The notes under the pieces: generated by a model
Told to the model about the DNA's origin: nothing
Database searches by the model: none
What the model saw: only the letters and a program-made list of their open reading frames with translations
NCBI GenBank assembly: GCA_937959265.1
Contig: CALGMA010000016.1
Span: 28,176-92,175 of the forward strand
DNA length: 64,000 bases
Source of the DNA: an uncultured Anaerolineae bacterium
Lineage (GTDB): Bacteria > Chloroflexota > Anaerolineae > J036 > Brachytrichaceae
Direction of reading: 5' to 3'
Position numbers and translations under genes: made by a program
Part shown: piece after piece, positions 27,054 through 34,726 of the stretch
Numbering within the stretch: the stretch's first letter is position 1
How the letters are laid out: the number at the start of each line of letters is the position of its first letter

Positions 27054-28961
27054 TCAGCGGGACGACACCCGAATCGGCAGCGACACCTGCGGCGAGATTT
27101 CACCCGTTTCGGTGTAGGGGATGACGCGCAACACATACGCCCCGGCGCTCAGATCGGGTGGCAGGGGGATGAGATACACCCCCCAGATCGGCTTCTCGAA
27201 CGGCGTGTAGGGAAAGCCATTGAAGGCGATCGGCTGGTCGGACTGCAACACTTGCGCGCCTTGCGCATCGGCTAGTCGCAGCGACACCTTTGTGTAAACC
27301 GACAATGGCACAAACGGCCGGGTCTGCCAAAAGCATTGCACCTCCATGAAGCCGTCTCCCGCGTAAACCGGCTGCGGCTGCACACAACCCAGGCTGCTCA
27401 GCCCGACCTCGGGGCGGTTGTGTTCAATCGCGGCCTCGCTAGGTGGAATCTGCGCCGGCAGCGGGCGATAGGGCCGAAAGAAGCGATAATGCTCCAGGCG
27501 CAAGCCGGCAAATTGCGGCGTATCAGGTTGCGGCGCGAAGGCCTGCGACTGACGGCGCAGCAGGGCCGTCGCCACGCCGGTCGGGTCGATCACGTCATCT
27601 TGCCAAAGCAGCAACCATGCGCCGCCCAGGTTGGCCAGCGCGGCGTTCGTCGCCGGCACAACGCTAGTGTAGGTCAACGTGTTGTGCACGTTCAGCACCG
27701 GGTCGGGCGGCAAGGCCACCCAGGCATCTGTCGCGCCGCGCCAGTAGTACTCGAAGGCCGGCGCGAAGTGGCCGGATACAAGCACCACGCGCTCATCCGG
27801 CCGTAGATGTGCGCCGATGTGCGCCACGGCGCCGCGAAAGTCCTCGTTGGCGTAGAGCGGGTTCATGCGCAACGCGAGCGAGCCGGCGGCGAAGCTTACG
27901 GCCAGAGCCGCGGCGCCAGCCCGCGCCAGCATCCATGCTGCCGGCCTGAGTGACGATGCGCCGGCGATAGCCGCGCCGACCGCCGCAAGTACGATGGGCG
28001 TAACGATAGTCGGGTAACGCGGTGAGAACTTGCCGCTGAGGGTGCAGAACGTCGCAATGGCCACCGGCGCGACAAGTGCGGTCGCAGCCAACGCCTGCGC
28101 TGCGGGCGCGCAGCCGCGCGTCCGTGCGAGCGCCAGGCACGATAGCGCAAGCGCGATCGTCACAGCGACGCCCGTCGGCGCGATCCACTCTGCCGGCAAC
28201 AGGCGCGGCAACACTTGGCCGGCGGCTGTCTGCGCCACTAACGTCGGCCAGTCCGCCGACGCGGCATAGCTCACACCGTAGCCGGCGCGGTTCGGCCAGA
28301 TAAACGCCGTCCACAGGAGGATCATCAGGCCGGCGCCGGTGATGGCGAGGAGCTGCGGGCGACTCGGCAGACGCCTCTGGCTAAAGCGCAGCGTCACGCT
28401 TACGAGGATGTGGACGCCGACGATCAGCGCGCACAGCACGTGGGTGGCAAAGGCGAGCACACCCAGCACGCCCCATGCCAGCCAATAAGCCCATCGGTCG
28501 TCGCGCAGCGCTAGCGACAGCGCGAGCGTCGCTCCCAGGCACAGGCAGCCGGCCAGGGCATACATGCGCGCCTCTTGCGCAGCCAAAACCCCGACCGGCG
28601 AGAGGGCGAGCAACACGGCGGCGCTGGGCGAAGGCCGGGACAGCGCCACGGCGCTCAGCCGGTAAGCCAACGCGACACTCGCCACCCCACAGAAGACCGA
28701 CATCAAGCGAACGGCGAATTCGCTCTCGCCCAGCCCGATCATCCAACCCTTCAGCGCGACGTAATGCAGCGGCGTGTTGAGGTCGAGTTGCGCCGCGCGG
28801 ACGAACAACGCGAGGACATCGTGGCGCTGCGCGAACAGCACGGAGAACGCTTCGTCGTACCACAGGCTCTGACTGGCCAGATCGAAGATGCGTATAGCCC
28901 ACGCAACCAGCAGGACGCCCCAAACCCAGATTCGTCCGCGCAGGGGGAGATGGACACGCAT
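27054..28961 (-). CDS. GT-C fold membrane glycosyltransferase with C-terminal beta domain
   Basis: 635 residues. IWVWGVLLVAWAIRIFDL is the first helix; SLWYDEAFSVLFA carries Tyr-Asp-Glu-Ala, the strongest catalytic-type motif of the cluster, and LDLNTPLHYVALKGWM the second loop; AAQEARMYALAG corresponds to the SRE-x-RMY region of PMT_2 enzymes. About eleven helices, an outer domain (GHFAPAFEYYW), then the tail (~520-635: LSSLGCVQPQPVYAGDG, KVSLRLADAQGAQV, DLSAGAYVLRVIPYTETGE). A perfect TATAAT ends 11 nt before the ATG and no Shine-Dalgarno is seen. Confidence 0.82.
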   Translation of the reverse strand: MRVHLPLRGRIWVWGVLLVAWAIRIFDLASQSLWYDEAFSVLFAQRHDVLALFVRAAQLDLNTPLHYVALKGWMIGLGESEFAVRLMSVFCGVASVALAYRLSAVALSRPSPSAAVLLALSPVGVLAAQEARMYALAGCLCLGATLALSLALRDDRWAYWLAWGVLGVLAFATHVLCALIVGVHILVSVTLRFSQRRLPSRPQLLAITGAGLMILLWTAFIWPNRAGYGVSYAASADWPTLVAQTAAGQVLPRLLPAEWIAPTGVAVTIALALSCLALARTRGCAPAAQALAATALVAPVAIATFCTLSGKFSPRYPTIVTPIVLAAVGAAIAGASSLRPAAWMLARAGAAALAVSFAAGSLALRMNPLYANEDFRGAVAHIGAHLRPDERVVLVSGHFAPAFEYYWRGATDAWVALPPDPVLNVHNTLTYTSVVPATNAALANLGGAWLLLWQDDVIDPTGVATALLRRQSQAFAPQPDTPQFAGLRLEHYRFFRPYRPLPAQIPPSEAAIEHNRPEVGLSSLGCVQPQPVYAGDGFMEVQCFWQTRPFVPLSVYTKVSLRLADAQGAQVLQSDQPIAFNGFPYTPFEKPIWGVYLIPLPPDLSAGAYVLRVIPYTETGEISPQVSLPIRVSSR

Positions 28962-28972
28962 GAACGCGGCGG

Positions 28973-28978
28973 ATTATA
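28973..28978 (-). promoter_or_regulatory. Consensus -10 (TATAAT) of the gene at 27054
   Basis: TATAAT on the minus strand, 11 nt before the ATG at 28961, so the leader would be about 5 nt. No TTGACA-like -35 is seen at 17 bp. Confidence 0.5.
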
Positions 28979-29001
28979 GGCTTCCACATCAAGCAACGTG
29001 C

Positions 29002-29007
29002 GATAAT
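29002..29007 (+). promoter_or_regulatory. Candidate -10 (GATAAT) of the gene at 29069
   Basis: GATAAT followed by CGC, in the 107-bp divergent gap. It starts 23 nt after the opposing TATAAT. The same GATAATCGC is found before pyrD. Confidence 0.42.
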
Positions 29008-29068
29008 CGCAGCGTGCCTCGGCGTGCTCCGCTTTGACGCAACCCAGGCCGAAGCGCTGCAATTGGCG

Positions 29069-31363
29069 ATGGTGCTCCGCCGGCTCATCCTCCTGACTTT
29101 CATCCTCCTCGCGCTGCCCTACGCATTCGCGACGCCGGTCTTTGAGAAGAATGACGAGGTCATGCACTTCGCCTTCATTCGTCACCTGGCGAACGGCGGG
29201 GAGTTGCCGGTCCAATCGCTGGCATCCCAAGAAGCGCCCTGGGCGCAGGAGGGCAGCCAGCCGCCGCTCTACTACGCGCTGGCCAGCCTGGTTACGAGAC
29301 TGTTCGACACCGGCGACTTTGAGGCGCAGCACCGGCCTAATGCTTCGCCGCTCTACGACCCCTACGCGCCCGGCAACAAAAACATGCTCATCATCACGCC
29401 GGAGAAGCGCCCGTTCGCCTATGGTGGCACCACGCTCGCCGCGATTGCGCTGCGCCTGCTGGGCATCCTGCCCGGCTGCATCACCCTCTGGCTCGCGTTT
29501 GGTGTCGCTGATCTGGCGACCGAAGACCGGCGCGTCGCGACCATTGCCATGGCGCTGACGGCGTTCAACCCAATGTTCTTGACCGTGACCACAGCCGTGA
29601 GCAACGACGGGTTGCTGATTGCGCTGACCACGACTGCGCTCTACACGCTGATGCAGGCCTTGACACAAGGCGCGACCCTACAGCGCGCGTTCGTCTTCGG
29701 TGCGCTGGCCGGCTTGGCCAGCCTAACCAAGCTGAGCGGCGCGCTGCTGCTGCCCCTGGCCGGCGCGATGCTCATCGCGCCCAGGCTCGAACCCGGCGCG
29801 GCGGCATCGCGCCCCCACTGGTCGAAGCTGATTGCTGCCGTAGCGATGCCATGGCTACTCATCGCCGGGTGGTGGTATGTCCGCAACGTCCTGCTCTATG
29901 GCGAACCGACCGGCGCGGCGATGATGGCGGCCATCGCCCACCCGCGCAGCATCTCGCCCCTCGAGGCGTTAGCGGAGTTTGAAGGAGTGCGCATCTCCTA
30001 CTTAGCGATGTTCGGCCAATTCAACGTGCCGGCAGATAGCCTGGCCTATCAAGCATTCGACATCTTCTTGCTCGCCTGCCTTGCCGGTCTGGCGCTGCGC
30101 CTCATCCGTCAAAGAGGCGACGTGGGTCGCATCTATTGGCTGCGAATCGGCACGCTGGCTGCCTACGCTGCGCTCATCTACGCCGCATTGGTGCGCTGGA
30201 CGATGATGACGCCGGCTTCGCAGGGCCGGCTGCTCTTCCCCGCCATCGCTGCGCTGTCCACGTTGATGGCGCTCGGCCTCGTCGAGTTGGCGCAGACAAC
30301 TTTCACGGTTGGCCGAGGGCGCATCACGCCCTTCGCTGCGCTGCCGCTCGCGTCTTGTATCGGGCTGTTCGTCCTAGCGGCGATCTCGCCCTTCCGCTAC
30401 GTTATTCCCGCCTACACGCCGCCGCTGGTGGACGACCTCCCGGCGGGTATGACGCCCGTCCGGCAACGTTTCGACGCATTCGCAGAAGTGGTCGGATACG
30501 GTATGCAGCCCCAAGCCGTTTACCCAGGAGACAAAGTGCGCGTGAGCGTGGTCATGCGCGCGCGACAACCTACGGCGTTCGACTACTTGTTGGTGGTCAG
30601 CCTGCTTGGCCGCGACAACCGGCCCCTGGCGCGGTTCGACACCTTTACCGGCGGCGGGCTGCTGCCCAGCAGCCAATGGCAGGCCGGCCAGATGTGGCGC
30701 GACGACGTAGACCTGGTCATGCCGGAGGACGCCGAAGCGCCGGCCACGCTGCGCGTTCAGTTCGCGCTGTACAACCGTGGCAGCGGCGACGTCATACCGG
30801 GCGACGATGGACAAGGCAACCCTTCTCCGCCGCTGTTCGACGGCGCAACGCTGCTTCCCAGGCCAGACGCAGACGAAACGCTCGGCTCCGCGCAAATCGC
30901 CGCGCTAGGCGAGGTCGCTTGGCTTCAAGCCGCCCGCTTTGCGCCGCAGGCCACGGCCGGCCAGCCGTTGACGGTCACGCTCACCTGGCAGACGCTCGGC
31001 GCCACGCCGGACCCGCATACGACCTTCGTGCATCTGGTGGATGAGCGCGGCGCGCTGTGGGCGCAAAACGACGCGCCGCCGCTGGGCGGCCAATTCCCCA
31101 CCACGCGCTGGCGCGCCGGCGTCACGTTCGATGACTCGTACACCCTGCCGCTGTCGGCCGAGCTGCCGCCGGGACGGTATCGCCTGTTCGTCGGCCTGTA
31201 TCACGCCGCCGACCTGACGCGTTTGCCCGCATTCGACCGCGACGGCAGACGGCTGCAGGACGACCGCATCTACCTGGGCGAAGTGCGCGTTGTCCCGCCA
31301 ACCTCACTTATCCACCCGGCCCGATGTGGTAACGTCATCCTGGCATGCCGCGCACTCAACTGA
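29069..31363 (+). CDS. GT-C-like membrane protein with two C-terminal beta-sandwich domains
   Basis: 764 residues from ATG 29069; GTG 29024 (779 residues) is the alternative. First helix LRRLILLTFILLALPYAFA, then FEKNDEVMHFAFIRHL with Asp-Glu and QEGSQPPLYYALASLV, the DE and QPPLYY loops typical of bacterial DUF2142/PMT-like transferases. About ten helices to ~440. Two tail domains follow: ~460-590 (VVGYGMQPQAVYPGDKVRVSV, LVVSLLGRDNR, SSQWQAGQMW) and ~610-750 (AARFAPQATAGQPLTVTLTW, TTFVHLVDERGALW, LPPGRYRLFVGLYHAADLTR). The last 19 nt overlap the next gene, its close relative in plan, so the two are probably cotranscribed and are likely tandem duplicates. Confidence 0.82.
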   Translation: MVLRRLILLTFILLALPYAFATPVFEKNDEVMHFAFIRHLANGGELPVQSLASQEAPWAQEGSQPPLYYALASLVTRLFDTGDFEAQHRPNASPLYDPYAPGNKNMLIITPEKRPFAYGGTTLAAIALRLLGILPGCITLWLAFGVADLATEDRRVATIAMALTAFNPMFLTVTTAVSNDGLLIALTTTALYTLMQALTQGATLQRAFVFGALAGLASLTKLSGALLLPLAGAMLIAPRLEPGAAASRPHWSKLIAAVAMPWLLIAGWWYVRNVLLYGEPTGAAMMAAIAHPRSISPLEALAEFEGVRISYLAMFGQFNVPADSLAYQAFDIFLLACLAGLALRLIRQRGDVGRIYWLRIGTLAAYAALIYAALVRWTMMTPASQGRLLFPAIAALSTLMALGLVELAQTTFTVGRGRITPFAALPLASCIGLFVLAAISPFRYVIPAYTPPLVDDLPAGMTPVRQRFDAFAEVVGYGMQPQAVYPGDKVRVSVVMRARQPTAFDYLLVVSLLGRDNRPLARFDTFTGGGLLPSSQWQAGQMWRDDVDLVMPEDAEAPATLRVQFALYNRGSGDVIPGDDGQGNPSPPLFDGATLLPRPDADETLGSAQIAALGEVAWLQAARFAPQATAGQPLTVTLTWQTLGATPDPHTTFVHLVDERGALWAQNDAPPLGGQFPTTRWRAGVTFDDSYTLPLSAELPPGRYRLFVGLYHAADLTRLPAFDRDGRRLQDDRIYLGEVRVVPPTSLIHPARCGNVILACRALN

Positions 31364-33672
31364 CGCGCCTGCAGTGGCTCATCGCAGTCGCGCACGTCGC
31401 GCTCGCGTTGATCTATGGCGCCATCAACCCGCCCTGGGAAGCGCACGACGAGACCGGCCACTTCGCCTACGTCAACCATCTCGTTGCGACGCGCAGCCTG
31501 CCCGATGTTTTCGCTGCCGACAAGGCGCTGTTCGATCAATCGCACCAGCCGCCGCTGTATTACCTCGTCGCAGCCGCGCTGACATTCTGGGCCGACCGCA
31601 GCGACGATGTGCAGCCGGAGTTCAATCACTTTGCGCTCGACGGCACAAACCGGCGCGGCTTTCGCATCATGCTGCGACAGCCGGAGGAAGCCTTCCCCTG
31701 GCATGGCACGATCCTCGCCTTGCATGCGACGCGCGCGATCTCGGCATTGCTCACCGGCCTGACGGTCTGTTTGATCGCATCGAGCGCCAACCTGATCTTC
31801 GGCGCCGGCTCGACGGCGGCGCTGCTCAGCACGGCACTCGCCGCTTTCAATCCCCAGGTGATCTTCATGGGCGCGATGGTCAACAACGACGCGATGGTCG
31901 CTGCGATGGGAGCTGGAGTAGCGCATCACATCCTGCGCATTGCGCATGGCGCATCGCGCTCTCCGTCCCCTGCGCGCTCCGAAACGCCAAGCGCCAGTCG
32001 TGAAACGCAACAGGCCGAACGCAATCCGCAACACGCGACGTTCGATGCGGATGCCCTACGCCTCGGCCTCGCCCTCGGCCTGGCGTTCCTGTCCAAGAAC
32101 AGCGCCCTCGCGTTGATCGGCTTCGCAGCGCTGGCGCTGGCATTCATCGCCTGGCGCGCAGCCTGGCCGGCGCGCCACCTGCTCCGGCGAGGCGCGTTGG
32201 TCTTCGGCGCATTCGCCGTGATCGCATTGCCCTACCTCGGCTACAACCTGGCGCGCTACGGCCGGCTGCTGACCGACCGCAACCCGGACAACCCCATCCT
32301 GGTCGCGCCCACCAGCGTCATCGGCGAAGGGGTATGGGTATCCATTCGCGACGCTTGGCTGCCGCAGTTATTCGCCAACACCTTCCGCACGTTTTGGGGC
32401 AAGTTCGGCTGGGGCAACGTTGGCCTGCCAGAGTGGGCGTATCTGGCGTTTGCTGTCTTGACGCTGGTCGGCGCGGTCGGCTGCGCAATTGGCTATCGCC
32501 GCGCCGAACGCGCGATGCGCGCGGCCATCGTCGTGCTGCTGATGCTCGGCCTTTCGATGATGGCGCTGCCGCTGTATCGCGCGCTTTTCTATCAAGACCC
32601 GGCGCTGATGCCGGGGCGTTACCTGATGCCGGCGCTGACGTCCTACGCCTGCCTGCTCGGTTTTGGGTGGAGCGTCCTGTGCGAGCGATGGGCCTCTGCG
32701 TCGCGCAAACTGCCCTATGGCATTGCGGCCTGCCTGGCGACCTTCGCGCTGATTGTGCCGTTCGCCTACATCCAGCCGCGCTACCGGCCCGGCCTCATTG
32801 CGCCAAGCGACGCCAACGCGCTGCTCACCTTCGGCGACCTGGTGCAGCTTGTGGATGCAACGGCACAGACAGCCCTGCTGCCCGACCGCGAGGGTATGCG
32901 CCACTACGCGCGGGTAAAGTTGACCTGGCGCGCGCTGCGCCCGACAGTGGGACATCACGCCTTCAGCGTCAGCGTGTTGGGGCGTGATAACGAGGTTCTC
33001 GGCTCGATCGTTGCTTTCCCCAACCTCGGCAACTACCCCAGCACGAATTGGCGCGCCGGCGACACGTTCGTAGACGCCTACGACATCTTGCTGGAGAAGC
33101 CTTGCCCCCGGCTGCCGGCGCTCGGCAAGCTACACGTGACGGTGTTTCCGTTTGAGCCGCTGACGGCACCTCGGCCGGTTAGCGTTACGGAAGTCCTCTC
33201 GTCCACCGATGGCGCGGGCCGGCCTGTTGCGCCCATCGTCGGTCGCTTCAAGATCGGCACAGCGCCGCCGCTGCCGGTGTTCTGGCAACCGCCGCTCGCC
33301 CGCTTCGACAGCATCTGGCTGCGCGAGGCGCAACTGCCGGCGAAGGCGCGCCCCGGTGAGACCATAGCCGTCACCCTGACTTATGAAGTCATGCAACCCA
33401 CACCCAAGCGCGGGACCGCGTTTGTGCACGTCCTAGACGCGAGCGGCCGGCTCGTGGGGCAAGACGACCACGCGCCGCTGAACGGGGAATATCTCACCGA
33501 CCTCTGGGACGCCGGCGAGTGCGTGCGCGAGACCTTCCGGCTGACGCTGCCAATGGACGCGCAAGGCGCGCTGCGCATCGCAACCGGCTTTTACACCGCC
33601 GACGGCGCCCGATTCAAAACCGGCACACCGGACGACGTGGCGTTCATCGGCGAGGTTCGGGTGGAGGAGTAG
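31345..33672 (+). CDS. GT-C-like membrane protein with two C-terminal beta-sandwich domains and an in-frame repeat insert
   Basis: 775 residues, a paralogue of the gene before it: EAHDETGHFAYVNHL and DQSHQPPLYYLVAAAL match its DE and PPLYY loops, and AAFNPQVIFMGAMVNNDAMVA matches its FNPMFLTVTTAVSNDG. Between residues ~203 and 231 it carries an extra Ser/Arg/Glu-rich stretch absent from the paralogue, encoded by a 7-nt tandem repeat. About ten helices reach ~450; two tail domains follow (~470-620 with FSVSVLGRDNEVLGS, and ~640-775 with TAFVHVLDASGRLVGQDDHAP and LRIATGFYTADGARF). It ends 118 nt before sdhC. Confidence 0.82.
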   Translation: MPRTQLTRLQWLIAVAHVALALIYGAINPPWEAHDETGHFAYVNHLVATRSLPDVFAADKALFDQSHQPPLYYLVAAALTFWADRSDDVQPEFNHFALDGTNRRGFRIMLRQPEEAFPWHGTILALHATRAISALLTGLTVCLIASSANLIFGAGSTAALLSTALAAFNPQVIFMGAMVNNDAMVAAMGAGVAHHILRIAHGASRSPSPARSETPSASRETQQAERNPQHATFDADALRLGLALGLAFLSKNSALALIGFAALALAFIAWRAAWPARHLLRRGALVFGAFAVIALPYLGYNLARYGRLLTDRNPDNPILVAPTSVIGEGVWVSIRDAWLPQLFANTFRTFWGKFGWGNVGLPEWAYLAFAVLTLVGAVGCAIGYRRAERAMRAAIVVLLMLGLSMMALPLYRALFYQDPALMPGRYLMPALTSYACLLGFGWSVLCERWASASRKLPYGIAACLATFALIVPFAYIQPRYRPGLIAPSDANALLTFGDLVQLVDATAQTALLPDREGMRHYARVKLTWRALRPTVGHHAFSVSVLGRDNEVLGSIVAFPNLGNYPSTNWRAGDTFVDAYDILLEKPCPRLPALGKLHVTVFPFEPLTAPRPVSVTEVLSSTDGAGRPVAPIVGRFKIGTAPPLPVFWQPPLARFDSIWLREAQLPAKARPGETIAVTLTYEVMQPTPKRGTAFVHVLDASGRLVGQDDHAPLNGEYLTDLWDAGECVRETFRLTLPMDAQGALRIATGFYTADGARFKTGTPDDVAFIGEVRVEE
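31934..32038. repeat. Degenerate 7-nt tandem repeat inside a coding region
   Basis: Fifteen consecutive 7-mers keep one phase: TGCGCAT, TGCGCAT, GGCGCAT at the left and AACGCCA, AGCGCCA, GTCGTGA, AACGCAA, CAGGCCG, AACGCAA, TCCGCAA, CACGCGA at the right, with a worn middle. CGC stands at positions 3-5 of most units. The right part encodes most of the extra Ser/Arg/Glu-rich stretch that the neighbouring paralogue lacks. Confidence 0.6.
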
Positions 33673-33745
33673 CAAGCGGCATTCAGTGTCACACGTCGCG
33701 GCTGACGCTCGGATGGCGCGATGGGCATCCTCGCCGTAGACGGCA

Positions 33746-33751
33746 TATACT
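33746..33751 (+). promoter_or_regulatory. Candidate -10 (TATACT) of the succinate dehydrogenase operon
   Basis: TATACT lies 39 nt before the sdhC ATG in the 118-nt gap after the GT-C gene. The predicted leader of ~33 nt contains an AGAGG ribosome site. No clear -35 is seen. Confidence 0.4.
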
Positions 33752-33790
33752 TCACAGCATCGAATTGATCTTGTAGAAGAGGTTGTTGAG

Positions 33791-34201
33791 ATGTTAACCC
33801 CCCTTATTACCACTGCGCGCGAATCGCTGCGCTACAAAGGCAGCGGCCACGTCCTCTGGCTGCTGCACCGCGTGACCGGTCTTGGCGTCGTGATCTTCCT
33901 CGGCACGCACATCTTCGGCATGAGCATGGCAACGTTCAATCCGCCGCTGCACGAGGCGATGCTCGCGGTTTATAAGACGCCGTTGTTCTCCGTCGGCGAG
34001 ATCGTCTTGGCCGCCTGCTTGATCTTTCACGCCGTGAATGGCACGCGCATCGCTATCCTCGAGCTGCGGCCGGCGCTGTGGAACAAACAAGAAGTCGCCA
34101 CCCGCTGGTCGGTCATCATCACCCTCATCCTGCTTGCGCCGACCATCGCGATCATGGCGTTCAAGTCCATCAGCTACTACGCCACGCACGGTCTCCGGTA
34201 G
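33791..34201 (+). CDS. sdhC: Succinate dehydrogenase cytochrome b subunit
   Basis: 136 residues with three hydrophobic helices, the size of SdhC. LWLLHRVTGLGVVIFLGTHIFG contains the family's H-R-x-[TS]-G signature around the first helix, and LIFHAVNGTRIAI (H80) the haem-ligand His with the G-x-R that follows it in SdhC. The protein anchors the SdhAB catalytic part to the membrane and passes electrons to quinone. AGAGG stands 9 nt before the ATG. sdhD follows after 26 nt. The call rests on these motifs and on sdhA and sdhB downstream. Confidence 0.88.
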   Translation: MLTPLITTARESLRYKGSGHVLWLLHRVTGLGVVIFLGTHIFGMSMATFNPPLHEAMLAVYKTPLFSVGEIVLAACLIFHAVNGTRIAILELRPALWNKQEVATRWSVIITLILLAPTIAIMAFKSISYYATHGLR

Positions 34202-34227
34202 TCGTGGTAACCCAAGTGAGCAAAGCA

Positions 34228-34689
34228 ATGGCTTCTACCACTGTGACCCCCGGCCGCACTGTGCGCAAGGTGCAGCCGATTCCGCAAACCCGCAATCGCC
34301 TGGAGCTGGCCCTGTGGATGTTCATGCGCTACAGCGGCCTGGCCCTGGTCTTCCTGGCGCTATCGCACTTTTGGATGCAGCACGTGCTCATCGGCACGCA
34401 CGAGATCGAATTCGCCGGCACGCAACTGCGTTGGGGCATCACCGGCCAGCCGGTCACGGTTGAGCAGCTCATCTGGCGCGCCTACTACGCCGTGATGCTC
34501 ATCCTGGCCGTGGCGCACGGCATCAACGGCGTGCGCCAGGTCGCCTACGACTACTTCGGCCACCGTCCAGCAACCTACAAAGGGCTGATGTATGTCGTGG
34601 TGGCCATTGCTGCGCTCATCTCGCTGGGTGGCATCCTCGCGTTGTTCATGGGCGCAGCCGCCAGCGGTGGCGAGGCTGCGCTGCGATAA
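34228..34689 (+). CDS. sdhD: Succinate dehydrogenase membrane anchor subunit
   Basis: 153 residues, three helices after a polar N-terminus of ~25 residues. LALWMFMRYSGLALVFLALSHFW is the first helix with the RxSG motif, and LAVAHGINGVRQV (H97) the second His-x2-N-G-x-R motif, as in SdhD/SdhC-type anchors. It completes the quinone and haem site with SdhC. The ATG at 34228 is chosen because GTG codons at 34204 and 34216 lack a better ribosome site; the open frame further upstream lies inside sdhC in another frame. The next gene in this direction is not sdhA but a GT-C gene, 37 nt on. Confidence 0.85.
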   Translation: MASTTVTPGRTVRKVQPIPQTRNRLELALWMFMRYSGLALVFLALSHFWMQHVLIGTHEIEFAGTQLRWGITGQPVTVEQLIWRAYYAVMLILAVAHGINGVRQVAYDYFGHRPATYKGLMYVVVAIAALISLGGILALFMGAAASGGEAALR

Positions 34690-34726
34690 GCACGCACACG
34701 CCGTCTCTGAGCAGCATGCCTGCACA

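Noticed and set aside
34592..34726. Open frame through the end of sdhD joined to the GT-C gene
   Set aside because: It lies in another frame of sdhD; the GTG at 34727 after the sdhD stop gives a normal start.
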